A stretch of 64,000 bases of DNA from Alcaligenaceae bacterium (lineage in GTDB: Bacteria > Pseudomonadota > Gammaproteobacteria > Burkholderiales > Burkholderiaceae_B): contig JACCES010000006.1 in NCBI GenBank assembly GCA_013416455.1, forward strand, positions 124,001 through 188,000, read 5' to 3'. Both the position numbers and the translations under genes were made by a program. Positions 12,755 through 22,217 of this stretch are shown here, piece by piece (position 1 is the stretch's first letter; every line of letters begins with the position of its first letter). The notes beneath the pieces are model-generated. The model made no database searches, was not told the origin of the DNA, and saw nothing but the letters and a program-made list of their open reading frames with translations.

Positions 12755-12978
12755 GCTGGACAGTCGGAAATAGGGCGGCGGAAGCCGCAAAGGGCAAATG
12801 CTAGCACGATCGGAACGGGGCGGGCCGCAGTCCCCGGGGCGCCGCACGGGACCGGGCCGTTACATGTCAGGCGGTGCCCGCAGTGCTTGATTGCTCCGGC
12901 CATGGCCGACAGCGCGGAGGACGCCGGGGTATGCCGCTTGCTGTCATCCATGCCGTCCTATTCCGAAAGGAGCGAAGC

Positions 12979-13257
12979 ATGAACGCAAGCAAGTCCGGTC
13001 AGAACGCCGCCATGGATCCCGCCGGCGCGTCCCGCAGCGACCCCGGGATCGGCCCCAGCGACACCTCGGATTCCATCAATGATCTGCCGGAAGACATGCA
13101 GGACACGGACAGCGATCGCCAGTCCACGGGCGAGCGGGCTTCGGTCGAGGAACGGCCGAATATTGCTTCCGGAGAAGACGTCGACGTGGACCGCAATGTA
13201 TCCGAAGCCGAAGCGGGGCTGGCCTACACGCCAAGGGATCCTGCCCGCAATGGCTGA
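12979..13257 (+). CDS. Small acidic hypothetical protein
   Basis: A 92-residue hydrophilic protein rich in Asp, Glu and Ser, without membrane segment or signal, probably largely unstructured. The start is supported by a strong GAAAGGAGC ribosome-binding site 8 bases upstream of the ATG. Its stop is directly followed, with no spacer, by the stop of the convergent nuclease gene. I do not recognise a family. The strong binding site and normal codon use make it a likely real gene. Confidence 0.6.
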   Translation: MNASKSGQNAAMDPAGASRSDPGIGPSDTSDSINDLPEDMQDTDSDRQSTGERASVEERPNIASGEDVDVDRNVSEAEAGLAYTPRDPARNG

Positions 13258-13749
13258 TCAATTGCGTTGCTGGTAACGCCATCGCCAGGGCGCCTGAGGG
13301 CTCTTGCCGCCCCACAGGCCGCGCTTCGCCGATCTTGCCTGATCCTGCAGGTGATACAGGTCGCGATCCGTTACGTAGCGGTCGTACAGCCAGGCCGAGC
13401 CTGAAGAGACCATTTCTTCATTGACGCTCTTGTTCTCGCAATGGACATCGCCCAGCACGCGCCCGTACTGGTCGCGGCCCTGCGTACGGATGGTGGCGAT
13501 GCTCCCCCTGCTGCACAGTTTGCGCAGATGGTCGCGTGCCTGTATGCCATGGGCCTGTTCAAGCTCCGGCGCGTCGATCTGGCGCATGCGTATAGGAGTC
13601 GTACCGCGTTGCCCTGGACACTGTACACGCATGCTGTCGCCATCGTGGACCGACTGAACAGTGCAGCGGATTTCGGATTCCGCCTGGATGGCGGGGCTGG
13701 CCAGCAGGCCGGCGGCCGCCAGCAGCAGCGAAGAAAGGATCTGGAACAC
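13258..13749 (-). CDS. Secreted thermonuclease-family protein
   Basis: A 163-residue staphylococcal-nuclease-like (SNase fold) protein. Residues 1-23 form a signal peptide ending PAIQA. The OB-fold core shows VHDGDSMRV, RMRQIDAPEL and QYGRVLGDV, which hold the acidic and arginine residues used for calcium binding and phosphodiester cleavage. It should act in the periplasm or outside the cell on nucleic acids. The C-terminus ends WGGKSPQAPWRWR, typical of the family. Confidence 0.87.
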   Translation of the reverse strand: MFQILSSLLLAAAGLLASPAIQAESEIRCTVQSVHDGDSMRVQCPGQRGTTPIRMRQIDAPELEQAHGIQARDHLRKLCSRGSIATIRTQGRDQYGRVLGDVHCENKSVNEEMVSSGSAWLYDRYVTDRDLYHLQDQARSAKRGLWGGKSPQAPWRWRYQQRN

Positions 13750-13874
13750 GAATCGTCCTTTTGATCAAACAAGCAGCGGCCCGATACCGCGCGTCAGTAT
13801 CATGGCAACGCAGCGGCGGCTGGAAGGCCGGCGTTCTTCACAGCGGCCGGGAGGCTCTTGAAGGGGGGAGGGAC

Positions 13875-14333
13875 TCAACCGCGCATGCGGATGTACTTGA
13901 AGGTGCCGGAGGCGCTGGCCAGCAGGATTTCGCCGTCCAGCCAGACCTCGGAACGGGCAAAGAATACGGTGCGCCCGCGTTTTTCGGGCCGGCCCGACGC
14001 TATCATCCAGGTTCCATCCCCGCTGTCCAGAAACTGGGTCGTCAGCGACAGCGTCACGGAATGGATGAGAGGTTCGCCTGCCGGCGCATAGCATCCGCTG
14101 TAACCGGCCACGGCATCCAGCAGCGAACACAGCACGCCGCCATGCACGCGCCCCGAACGGTTCGTCACATTGGGCTGGAGACGCAGGTGCATTTCCGCGT
14201 AATCTTCGCGCCAGACGGCGAATTTCACGCCCAGCCAGTCGAGATAGGGATTCTGGGTCGACAGAGCAGCCGGGGTTGCAGTGGCTGCGGGAATGATGCG
14301 GGGGTCCTGCATAGTATCGTTCATTGAGTTCAT
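13875..14333 (-). CDS. PaaI-type hotdog thioesterase
   Basis: A 152-residue hotdog-fold thioesterase; the NRSGRVHGGVLCSLLDAVAGYSG segment is the PaaI active-site helix with the conserved HGG. It would hydrolyse an acyl-CoA or aryl-CoA. The substrate is not known. It lies 6 bases downstream of the PAS/GGDEF/EAL gene in the same direction, so the two may share a transcript. Confidence 0.85.
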   Translation of the reverse strand: MNSMNDTMQDPRIIPAATATPAALSTQNPYLDWLGVKFAVWREDYAEMHLRLQPNVTNRSGRVHGGVLCSLLDAVAGYSGCYAPAGEPLIHSVTLSLTTQFLDSGDGTWMIASGRPEKRGRTVFFARSEVWLDGEILLASASGTFKYIRMRG

Positions 14334-14339
14334 GAGGGT

Positions 14340-16424
14340 TCAGCGCAAGGGGCGCAAGCGTGTGAGCAGTTCTTTGGCCGGCACCGGGCGGCCCGTGAAG
14401 TAGCCCTGGATCTGGTCGCAGCCGCGCGCGCTCAGATAGCGGTATTCGTCGGCCGTTTCCACGCCTTCCGCCACGACCATCAGGCCAAGCGTGTGGGCCA
14501 GCGAAATGACGGCCTGCACAATGCCCGCATTGTCGCGGTCGGTGGTGATGTTGCTGATGAAGGAGCGGTCGATTTTCAGGGTGTCGACGGCAAAGCGTTT
14601 CAGATGGCTCAGGCTGGAATAGCCCGTCCCGAAGTCGTCGATCGAACTGCGCACGCCCAGGGCGCGCAGGCGTTCGAGCGTGGCAATGGACTGGGATACG
14701 TCGCTCATCAGGGCGCTTTCGGTGATTTCCAGTTCGAGATACTGCGGCGGCAGGCCGGTTTCCGTGAGCACTTCGGTGAGTTTGTCCACCAGATCGGCGC
14801 GTTCCAGCTGAATGGCCGATATGTTGACGGATACGGGCACGGGATGGTAGCCGGCGGCCTGCCAGGCGCGATTCGCCAGACAGGCCTTGCGCAGTACCCA
14901 GTCGCCGATGGGCACGATGAGCCCGGTCTCTTCCGCAAGCGAAATGAAGTCGCCCGGCGGGATCAGGCTGCCGTCGCTGGCGCGCCAGCGCAGCAGCGCC
15001 TCGACCCCAACCACTCGGCCGGTCAGGACTTCGACCTTGGGCTGATAGTGCAGCAGAAATTCGTCTTTCGCCAACGCGTTGCGCAGCCGGTTGATCCAGT
15101 CGAGCCGGCCGGCTCTGTCATTGCTCAGATTGGCCGTGAAATAGCGGTAGTTGTTGCGGCCCAGCGCCTTGGCGCGGAACATGGCGGCGTCGGCATGGCG
15201 CAGCATTGTATCGGCGTCATTCGCATCGGACGGCGCCACACTGATGCCGATGCTGCAGGTGACGTGGATGTCGATGTCATTGATGCGCCAGGGCTGGGCA
15301 ACGCCGGTAAGAATGCGCTGTGCGGTGAAAGAAGCATCTTCATGCGACGCCAGGTCGTCCAGCAGCAGCACGAATTCATCGCCCCCCTGGCGGGCCACGC
15401 TATCGCATTCGCGCAGACAGGAGCAGAGCCGGCTTGCGACGATGCGCAGGTACTGGTCGCCGACCAGGTGACCGAGGCTGTCGTTCACATATTTGAACTG
15501 ATCCACGTCCACGTACAGCACGGCGACGAAGCGATTGGGCGGCCTGGCGGTCAGCGCCGCTTCCAGCCGCCTGGAAAGCGCATTCCGGTTGAGCAGGCCG
15601 GTGAGGCTGTCGTGAGTGGCCTGGAACTGCGCCACCGCTTCCTGAAGCTTGCGCTTGGTGATGTCTTCGACCGTGCCTTCGAAAAAGCGCAGCTCCCCAT
15701 TGGCGTCCTTGACGGCCCGGGCGTTCTCGGAAATCCATATCACCGAGCGGTCGCGGCGGTAGATCTGGGATTCGAAATTGATCACCAGCCCGTCTCTTTC
15801 CATGATTTCCAGGAAATATGCCCGGCGCTGAGGATCGACGTAGAGCTGGCTGTCGATGCTGTTTACGCTGTGGACGAGTTCCTCGGGACTGTCATAGCCG
15901 TACATATGGGCCAGGGCGGGATTCGCGGTCACGAATCGATTGTCCGGGGTGGATTGGAAAATACCCTCGATCACATTGTCGAAAATGCTGCGGTAGCGCC
16001 GTTCGGCTTCTTTGTAAGTGGCTTCGGCCTGCTTTTGCGCAGTGGCGTCCTGAATGTGCCCGGCCACCAGCTGCATGCTGGATTCGCCCGAGGCGAGGGC
16101 CGCACCGCGTTCCGATACCCAGCGGATGTCCCCGCTGCGGTGAAGGATGCGGTACTCGGCGGCGTAGCGGCGGCCCTGATGCAGCGCGAGCATGATCTCG
16201 TCGCGCAGGGTTTCGCGGTCTTCGGGATGAATGACGTCTTCGAACGATATGAGATTGTTCCGCAGCAGTTCGTGGGCGTGGTAGCCGGTGAGATCGAGGC
16301 TGCCCTCGCTCACGTATTCCATGGTCCAGTGGCGGTCGACGCGGGCGCAATAAACCAGCCCCGGCAGGGCCTTGATCAGAGTTTCCGGCGAGCAGATCAG
16401 TTCAGCGCGATCTGTATGGTCCAT
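14340..16424 (-). CDS. PAS-PAS-GGDEF-EAL cyclic-di-GMP signalling protein
   Basis: A 694-residue cytoplasmic sensor with two PAS domains (about 10-125 and 140-255), a GGDEF domain (intact GGDEF in RQGGDEFVLL, about residue 345) and an EAL domain (GVEALLRW near 475, DDFGTGYSSL, AEGVE). Both catalytic signatures are intact, so it could make and break cyclic-di-GMP. No membrane segments are visible, so the signal is probably small and cytosolic (redox, oxygen or a ligand). Confidence 0.93.
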   Translation of the reverse strand: MDHTDRAELICSPETLIKALPGLVYCARVDRHWTMEYVSEGSLDLTGYHAHELLRNNLISFEDVIHPEDRETLRDEIMLALHQGRRYAAEYRILHRSGDIRWVSERGAALASGESSMQLVAGHIQDATAQKQAEATYKEAERRYRSIFDNVIEGIFQSTPDNRFVTANPALAHMYGYDSPEELVHSVNSIDSQLYVDPQRRAYFLEIMERDGLVINFESQIYRRDRSVIWISENARAVKDANGELRFFEGTVEDITKRKLQEAVAQFQATHDSLTGLLNRNALSRRLEAALTARPPNRFVAVLYVDVDQFKYVNDSLGHLVGDQYLRIVASRLCSCLRECDSVARQGGDEFVLLLDDLASHEDASFTAQRILTGVAQPWRINDIDIHVTCSIGISVAPSDANDADTMLRHADAAMFRAKALGRNNYRYFTANLSNDRAGRLDWINRLRNALAKDEFLLHYQPKVEVLTGRVVGVEALLRWRASDGSLIPPGDFISLAEETGLIVPIGDWVLRKACLANRAWQAAGYHPVPVSVNISAIQLERADLVDKLTEVLTETGLPPQYLELEITESALMSDVSQSIATLERLRALGVRSSIDDFGTGYSSLSHLKRFAVDTLKIDRSFISNITTDRDNAGIVQAVISLAHTLGLMVVAEGVETADEYRYLSARGCDQIQGYFTGRPVPAKELLTRLRPLR

Positions 16425-16637
16425 GGCATTCGGTTCGGCGGCTGGGACAGGGCCCTAGTTTAACCGGGGCCGGTGTCTTTCGCGGTGGTCCGGCCATACC
16501 TTTCTCGGCAGAGCCGCCAATCGTGTTGGCCGCGGCGCCGCCCCGTCTTTGTCCGCACCGACGTTCGAGGAAGAGCGGTGCGTTCCAGGCATGGCAATTG
16601 CGGCCGGAAGATTCTGCGTTTGTGTCAGGAGTAGGCC

Positions 16638-16934
16638 ATGAAGAACGACAGGACTGGGAAAGATGCCGTTTCGTCCAAGGATGTCATGACCCGCAGTTTT
16701 GAGAAAGAGACGGACCGGGAATCCCATGAGAGGGGCCGCAGGCGGGCTGGCGACGTACAGCGCCGTTCGGTATTGGGTGCGCCCGTGGACCCGAATTCCC
16801 CCACCACCAAAGGCAATTTCCCTCCCGGTCTGCCGGCTGAAGATGCCGTGGATCCAGGCAGGGCCACGCCGGGCGCCGCCCCGGTGGATAACCGTTCGGG
16901 ACGCAGCAGGGACGATGAGTCGCACAAAAAATGA
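16638..16934 (+). CDS. Small hydrophilic hypothetical protein
   Basis: A 98-residue, highly charged protein rich in Arg, Asp and Pro with no hydrophobic core; likely unstructured. An AGGAG 9 bases upstream of the ATG supports translation. It resembles the other small acidic protein at 12979-13257 in style but not in sequence. No family recognised. Confidence 0.5.
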   Translation: MKNDRTGKDAVSSKDVMTRSFEKETDRESHERGRRRAGDVQRRSVLGAPVDPNSPTTKGNFPPGLPAEDAVDPGRATPGAAPVDNRSGRSRDDESHKK

Positions 16935-17166
16935 AGGCGGACGGCGGGTTGCCGTGCCCACTGAAGTGTCATGGCCCGCCCGCGCGCGGGCCTATGCCTC
17001 CCGGTTACGGAAGTTGGGATAAGCAACGATTCTGCGGACAGGCCGGAAATTGACCAGCCCAGCTCATCGCCTTGCGGCAATTGAAAATTTTGCGGATGTT
17101 CCCGGGTTTTCCCTGGGGTTATTCACAGATCATGGGGATAAGTGCGGCCGGCCCTGGATAGACGGT

Positions 17167-17460
17167 TCATTCGACGTCGGCCGTGCCGCTCGACGCCCGA
17201 TTGATGGGCACACCCAGCGCTTCCCGAGCCGCGGCGTGCACTTCCTGATAAGGACCGGTGAAGGCGGAGCGCCGGAAGCCGATCAGCATGGAGATCACTT
17301 TGGTGAACAGGTCATGATCCAGAGTGTGCAACATACCGCCGATCGGGCCGTCTCCGTCGAGGTCGGCCACGATCTGTCGGATGACTGCGGCGTCAGGGGT
17401 GTCGGCGTGCTCCAGTGCCCAATTGCACAGGGCGTTCAATTTTTCTCGGTATAGCTGCAT
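17167..17460 (-). CDS. Small hypothetical protein
   Basis: A 97-residue protein starting MQLYREKLNALCNWALEH. The frame extends further upstream to 17562, but that part is not family-like. It is predicted to be mainly helical, with a central DHDLFTKVISMLIGFRRS. The ribosome-binding site is weak. No family recognised; the codon use fits the neighbours. Confidence 0.55.
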   Translation of the reverse strand: MQLYREKLNALCNWALEHADTPDAAVIRQIVADLDGDGPIGGMLHTLDHDLFTKVISMLIGFRRSAFTGPYQEVHAAAREALGVPINRASSGTADVE

Positions 17461-17748
17461 GAGGGACACCCGCCTGAAAAATGTTTCAAATTCCAACCAT
17501 ATAAATCGGGATAATATCTGAGTTTTCCCAGGGCTGGGGATAACGCGTATGGTTCTTTGCAAAGATTTGCAATATTTGTATTGGAAGCCGTCCGGCGCAG
17601 CGGCGCGCCCGCTTACGGGCTTCTCCCGGCACGATGCCGGAGTTCTTCACATTCTGTATCAAACAAGCTTGGCGCGGCTGGCATTCCGCCGGTGAGTGAC
17701 GGATACTGGGAATACCGGCAGAGATGCCACTAATCTGGAGGATCCGGT

Positions 17749-18006
17749 ATGGCAACAGCTAGCGACAAAGCCAAAGACGTCATTGAAGAAGTTGCGGACA
17801 AGACCGACAAGGCCATTACGACCGCCGCAAGCAAGGCGTCGAGCGCAACCCGGCGCGCCAAGGGCGCCGCCCAGGATGCTGTCGATGACAGCCGGGATGT
17901 TCTCGAAGGCGCGCTGATCTGCGCCAAAGACATGGTGCGCGCCAATCCCATTGCAAGTGTGGCTGTGGTTGCCGCGATTGCCTATCTCTGGGGCCGGATG
18001 AGGTAA
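17749..18006 (+). CDS. DUF883/ElaB-YqjD-type small membrane-anchored protein
   Basis: An 85-residue protein with a long amphipathic helix rich in Ala, Lys and Asp (AKDVIEEVADKTDKAI) and a single C-terminal membrane segment (SVAVVAAIAYLWGRMR). This is the architecture of the ElaB/YgaM/YqjD family, inner-membrane proteins that bind ribosomes in stationary phase in E. coli. A GGAGGA site precedes the ATG. Confidence 0.75.
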   Translation: MATASDKAKDVIEEVADKTDKAITTAASKASSATRRAKGAAQDAVDDSRDVLEGALICAKDMVRANPIASVAVVAAIAYLWGRMR

Positions 18007-18091
18007 AGGTTGCAGAGGAAGGGGGCCTCGGCAAGGGGCGGGGCCTCCGCATCGCCCAGATGCACGCACTACGGCCCTGGAAGGCTGTAAG

Positions 18092-18120
18092 GTGACAGTG
18101 TGCGCATATACAGGTATAAT
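18092..18120 (+). promoter_or_regulatory. Predicted promoter of the initiator tRNA
   Basis: GTGACA (18092-18097) and a perfect TATAAT (18115-18120) are 17 bases apart, a near-consensus sigma-70 promoter about 83 bases upstream of the mature tRNA. Confidence 0.75.
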
Positions 18121-18202
18121 TCTTTTTTTGTTGGCTCTTTGCCAACATTGCATGGAAAGATTTTCGGGCCTTGCTGCGTGGCGGGGCCTTCAATCAGTCA
18201 GA

Positions 18203-18279
18203 CGCGGGGTGGAGCAGTCTGGCAGCTCGTCGGGCTCATAACCCGAAGGTCACAGGTTCAAATCCTGTCCCCGCAACCA
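18203..18279 (+). tRNA. Initiator tRNA-fMet (anticodon CAT)
   Basis: A 77-base cloverleaf with CCA encoded. Initiator hallmarks are visible: the unpaired C1-A72 at the end of the acceptor stem and three consecutive G-C pairs (GGG/CCC) flanking the CTCATAA anticodon loop. The D arm is GGAGCAGTCTGGCAGCTC and the T arm contains GGTTCAAAT. A strong terminator follows. Confidence 0.97.
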
Positions 18280-18290
18280 GCTTTATCCAA

Positions 18291-18324
18291 TCGGCCGAAC
18301 AGATCGTTCGGCCGATTTTTTTTT
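18291..18324 (+). terminator. Rho-independent terminator after tRNA-fMet
   Basis: TCGGCCGAAC (18291-18300) pairs perfectly with GTTCGGCCGA (18306-18315) across a 5-base loop, followed by nine T. Confidence 0.92.
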
Positions 18325-18478
18325 GGGTGCGCCCAGCATGGGCGTCATCCCGGACGTCGGGCCATGGCGGCGCAAGATTGCGCCGCAAGACAAGGCAATC
18401 AAGACGCCGAACCAGGCAGCTCGGCGGCATGGGCATTGCTGAACTTCGTATGCCATTTTGGCCATATCGGAGGTAGCC

Positions 18479-18871
18479 ATGAAGAAATCTCTTGCAGCAG
18501 TATTGTGCTCGACCGCATTGATTGCCGCGCCCGCGGCATTCGCCCAGACCGCCGGCCACGGCGGCGGCCCGGATACCGGGACGCCCGGCAACGGTCATAC
18601 GGCCAGCTCGACCACTCCGCCGCTCACGCCATCCCAGACTGAAACCAGTGAGGGCGCCATCGTCAATCCCCCGCCTCTGGATCGCAGCGGCAACCCGGAA
18701 CATGTCAGCGACAAGGAGGAAGGGAATACCGGCGTTGGCGACCCTTCCGGCGCGGACGCGGGTGAGAACGGCGGCTCGGGGCCCGGTGATGGCGGGCAGG
18801 ATGGCAACGGTACAGGTACCGGCGACGCGGGCAATGCCGGCGGCAGCGGTTCGGGGTCCGGCGGCTCGTAG
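18479..18871 (+). CDS. Secreted glycine-rich hypothetical protein
   Basis: A 130-residue protein with a clear signal peptide (MKKSLAAVLCSTALIAAPAAFAQ) and a mature part rich in Gly, Asp, Ser and Pro that ends in GSGSGSGGS. GGAGGT 6 bases before the ATG at 18479 fixes the start. The mature part is low-complexity and probably disordered, in the periplasm or outside the cell. No family recognised. Confidence 0.6.
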   Translation: MKKSLAAVLCSTALIAAPAAFAQTAGHGGGPDTGTPGNGHTASSTTPPLTPSQTETSEGAIVNPPPLDRSGNPEHVSDKEEGNTGVGDPSGADAGENGGSGPGDGGQDGNGTGTGDAGNAGGSGSGSGGS

Positions 18872-18942
18872 GGTGTTCTGATGCAGAGGCCCGTGCCGGG
18901 CGCTCATGCAAGTGCCCGGCTTGCCGGCCCTCGTCAGGGCGG

Positions 18943-19773
18943 TCAGGCGATGCGGATGTTTTCAGTGTGCCGCACCGCTCGGCCGGTGTCTTCCGTCCAT
19001 TGAAACCGCAGTTCACCATTCTGCGACGGTGTCATATCGAACTTCAGATAAGGATTGGCCGCCAGGGAACGGAAGAACCTTGCGCTGACGAGAGAACGCC
19101 CCTCCAGGCTGGCCTCGAACTGATTGATGATGCGCATCGGCGGAGTCTTGCCGCTGGCATCCTGCGCCAGGCCGGTGGTCATGGGGTGGGAGATCATGGT
19201 CAGTACTTCGGCCGGCATTCCCGATTTCCACGATTTCGGCACGCGCACGCGGGCGTTCATTTCACTGGAGGGATCCGATTGGGCGGGGGCGATGCAGCCG
19301 CTCGTGGTGACCCGCACCGCGCGTTCGGCCACATGGACCTTGCCGTCGGCGCCATGGCCAACCGCCACCACCGTCTGGGATTCACTCAGGCGGATGCGCG
19401 TGGCCAGATTCACCTGTTCGATTTCAGGGCCGAATTCGAAGACGGCGACTTCCGGCGTCGGGTTGCCGGGAGCGAAGATTTCGAGCCGCTCGATGCGGCC
19501 GCTGCCGCTCAGCCTGTCGGAACTGATCACCAGCGGAACGGATGAGCCATCTTCGGCAACCAGAGGAAGGTTGATCTGCAGGCCATCTTGAGAGACGGGG
19601 GCACTGCCCACGCTGTCCAGGACGGCCTTGGACTGCCGCCAGGCCTGCGCCTGGGCGAGCGAGGGTGTCAACAACAGTGTGGCTGCGCCCATGCCGGTGA
19701 ATCGCAGCAGCTTGCGGCGTCGGGCGAAAGAATGGGCGTCGAAGGGTGTTCCGGAAAATTTCATGACATGCAT
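18943..19773 (-). CDS. SoxY-SoxZ fusion, sulfur-compound carrier
   Basis: The protein joins a SoxY-like domain (about residues 40-170) to a SoxZ domain (about 178-276; VPKSWKSGMPAEV, ISHPMTTG, ANPYLKFD). SoxYZ carries sulfur intermediates on a cysteine near the SoxY C-terminus. Here a single cysteine lies in VTTSGCIAPA, followed by a run into SoxZ, not in a free GGCGG tail. An ARRRKLLRFTG stretch before a hydrophobic segment fits a Tat signal. Start codons are possible at 19791 (GTG), 19773 and 19764; I use 19773. It is the last gene of the sulfur cluster. Confidence 0.85.
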   Translation of the reverse strand: MHVMKFSGTPFDAHSFARRRKLLRFTGMGAATLLLTPSLAQAQAWRQSKAVLDSVGSAPVSQDGLQINLPLVAEDGSSVPLVISSDRLSGSGRIERLEIFAPGNPTPEVAVFEFGPEIEQVNLATRIRLSESQTVVAVGHGADGKVHVAERAVRVTTSGCIAPAQSDPSSEMNARVRVPKSWKSGMPAEVLTMISHPMTTGLAQDASGKTPPMRIINQFEASLEGRSLVSARFFRSLAANPYLKFDMTPSQNGELRFQWTEDTGRAVRHTENIRIA

Positions 19774-19878
19774 TGCGCGCGTTTCCCGCACGCTTCGTCG
19801 ATAAGGAGAATGGGGGCGGGCGGTACGCTGGCGGAAGGGAAGCGGTACGCAGGCCGGCGGTCAAGGCATCCGGCAATT

Positions 19879-20907
19879 TTACGCGGCTTCGAGGGCGTTT
19901 TGCAGGGCGGGGCGTTTCCATGCCAGGCGCGCGCCCGCGAGAATGGCCAGTGCGGCCACCAGCGAGCTCCCGGACAGTGTCGAGAGGCCGGTCAGCCCCT
20001 GCCCGATCGAGCAGCCGAAGGCCAGGGCCCCGCCGACTCCCATGAGAACGCCGCCAGCCATGTAGCGCAGCATCTGCCGTGGAGACTCAAAGCCTTCCAG
20101 GCGGCATTGACCGCGCAGCATGGCGGCAAGGAATGCCCCGCCAAGGACACCCGCTACGACTGCAATGCCGAATCTCAGGCTCATGCCGGTGGCAATCATT
20201 GCATACTGGAGGGTATCGCCGATGGGAGCCACGAAAGTGAGAGACATGACCGGCACCGGTTCAAAATCGTCAGCCCCCAGCGAACCCGTGATGAACCAGC
20301 CGGCGGCCACCAGCAGCCCCACGATGGCGCCACCCGCCAGGTCGCGGGCGCGCTTTCCCGGCCTGCCACTGCGCAAGGCGAACAGGACGAGCGCCACCGC
20401 GGCCAACCACGCCACGATGTGTCTGGGCCAGCCATCGGGTACGGTGAGGAGCGGGGGGCTGATGGAGGTCTGTGCGAACAGGGCAACCCGCCATGGCCCG
20501 AGAATGCCCGTCAGGGTCATATAGGCGGCAATGCCAAGACAGATCAGCACCACGAAGGAACGCAGATTGCCCTGGCTCAGAAGCACCAGCGCGCGTGCGC
20601 CGCAACCATTGGCCAGCCCCATTCCATAGCCGAACATTAATCCGCCCGCCGGCACCAGCAGCCAGGACCACGTGGGCATCATGTAAAGAGACTTGCCCAG
20701 ATCCACCAGCCCCGCCGAAGCCAGCGCCTGAGTGCCGAGCAGGGCGATGGCCAGGGCCACGGCGAACGCCTGGAGCTTGTAGCCATCGCCGCCGGACCAG
20801 TATTCCTTCAGGCCGCGCTGCAGGCAGAAGCCGGTGATCTGGCCGCAGGCGCCGAATGCCAGCCCGCTGGCCAGCCCCATCCAAAGCACGAGCTCGAGGT
20901 GCGACAT
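19879..20907 (-). CDS. YeeE/YedE (TsuA-like) sulfur transport membrane protein
   Basis: A 342-residue membrane protein with about nine or ten hydrophobic segments. The conserved cysteine motifs of the thiosulfate transporter TsuA family are present: FGACGQ near the N-terminus, ANGCGARAL and FGCSIGQGL. It is likely to import thiosulfate or a related sulfur compound, or to move sulfur between cell compartments. It starts 14 bases after the flavoprotein gene and belongs to the same operon. Confidence 0.87.
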   Translation of the reverse strand: MSHLELVLWMGLASGLAFGACGQITGFCLQRGLKEYWSGGDGYKLQAFAVALAIALLGTQALASAGLVDLGKSLYMMPTWSWLLVPAGGLMFGYGMGLANGCGARALVLLSQGNLRSFVVLICLGIAAYMTLTGILGPWRVALFAQTSISPPLLTVPDGWPRHIVAWLAAVALVLFALRSGRPGKRARDLAGGAIVGLLVAAGWFITGSLGADDFEPVPVMSLTFVAPIGDTLQYAMIATGMSLRFGIAVVAGVLGGAFLAAMLRGQCRLEGFESPRQMLRYMAGGVLMGVGGALAFGCSIGQGLTGLSTLSGSSLVAALAILAGARLAWKRPALQNALEAA

Positions 20908-20921
20908 ATGTGCTTGTCTGT

Positions 20922-22217
20922 CTAGGCGGGCGTGCCCCAGGTGTCGAGCGCGATCGCTTTGTACCAGGACTCGCCGTACTCGGCTTCAAGCTTGCGGAAG
21001 CCGTCATCCGCATCGGCGGGACTGACGCCGCCCGAGGCCTCGGCGAGCTTGCCTTCCTGCAGCAGATAGGTATGCGCGACAGAGATGCCATAGTCGGGCG
21101 CAATCAGGCTGTAGCAGGTATTGGCGAACGAGGGTTCGGCATATGGTTTGCCCGCCAGCGCACTGACGATGGCCGCCGCGGCCACCTTGGCCTGGGCGTT
21201 CGCGGAGAAGCCCGATTTGGGCATCGGGGCCGCGACGGTCGCGTCGCCCACGACATAGACGTCGGCAACCAGCTCCGACTCGAAGGTCTGATGCTTGACA
21301 GGCACCCAGCCGCTCTCGTTGGTCACGCCCGCGCGTTCGGCGATGGCACCCGCTTTCTGCGGAGGGATGACGTTGAGGACGTCGGCCTTGTGGACGGTGC
21401 CGAATTCGCTTTCGACCGACAGTGTTGCCGCATCCACGCGCACCACCTTGCCGTCCTTGGCCATGGGCACCCACTCAATGAGATCGCCATAGAAACGATT
21501 CCAGCCCGCCTGGAAGAGGCCTTGCTTGGAAAAGGCGTCCTTGGAGTCCAGGATCAGGATCTTGGACTTGGGTTTGTGCTGCTTCAGGTAGTGCGCCACC
21601 ATGCTGACCCGCTCGTAGGGGCCGGGTGGGCAGCGAAAGGGGTTGGCGGGCGCCACCATCAGGAAAGTGCCGCCATCGCGCATGGATTCCAGCTGCTTCT
21701 TCAACTGGACGGACTGGTTGCCCGCCTTCCAGGCGTGCGGGGCCAATTCCGAGGCGGCCTCATCATAGCCTTCCAGCGCATTCCAGCGGAAATCGATGCC
21801 GGGCGACAGCAGCAGCTTGTCGTAGGCAAGGGATTCGCCGCCGGCCAGGCGGATTGCCTTGCCGGCGGTATCCACGTCCGTTGCATGATCGTGGACCACC
21901 CTGACGCCCATGGAGCGCAGTTCGTCGTAGCCATGGCCCTGCTGCTCGAAGGTGCGCAGGCCGCCGAAATACAGATTGGTGAAGGGGCAGGTGTAATAGG
22001 TTCGGGAAGGTTCGACCAGGGTGACGTCGATGGCGGGGTTGCGCCTTTTGATGTATTTGGCGGCGGTCGCGCCTCCGAATCCGCCGCCGATCACCACCAC
22101 CTTGCCGCCGGTTCCCCGGGCATAGGCGGGAGCCATCATCAGGACGGCACCGGCGGCGCTCGCCTTGCCTATCGCTGCCAGCCACTGGCGGCGTGAAAAT
22201 CTGACGGACTGACTCAT
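20922..22217 (-). CDS. fccB: Flavocytochrome c sulfide dehydrogenase, flavin subunit
   Basis: A 431-residue FAD protein that oxidises sulfide in the periplasm. Residues 1-35 contain a Tat signal (SRRQWLAAIG). The Rossmann motif VVVIGGGFGGATAA follows, and GDATVAAPMPKSG matches the C-terminal FAD contact. The family's redox-active cysteines are in FRCPPGPYER and NTCYSLI. Its start overlaps the stop of the cytochrome gene by 4 bases (ATGA), which indicates coupling of the two subunits. Confidence 0.92.
   Translation of the reverse strand: MSQSVRFSRRQWLAAIGKASAAGAVLMMAPAYARGTGGKVVVIGGGFGGATAAKYIKRRNPAIDVTLVEPSRTYYTCPFTNLYFGGLRTFEQQGHGYDELRSMGVRVVHDHATDVDTAGKAIRLAGGESLAYDKLLLSPGIDFRWNALEGYDEAASELAPHAWKAGNQSVQLKKQLESMRDGGTFLMVAPANPFRCPPGPYERVSMVAHYLKQHKPKSKILILDSKDAFSKQGLFQAGWNRFYGDLIEWVPMAKDGKVVRVDAATLSVESEFGTVHKADVLNVIPPQKAGAIAERAGVTNESGWVPVKHQTFESELVADVYVVGDATVAAPMPKSGFSANAQAKVAAAAIVSALAGKPYAEPSFANTCYSLIAPDYGISVAHTYLLQEGKLAEASGGVSPADADDGFRKLEAEYGESWYKAIALDTWGTPA

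Noticed and set aside
14493-16463. A 656-codon open frame opposite the PAS-GGDEF-EAL gene
   Set aside because: It is the complementary shadow of a gene with clear domains and conserved motifs; its own translation has no family features.
20856-22196. A 446-codon + frame opposite the sulfide dehydrogenase flavoprotein gene
   Set aside because: The minus-strand frame has a Tat signal, FAD motifs and coupled neighbours; the + frame has none.
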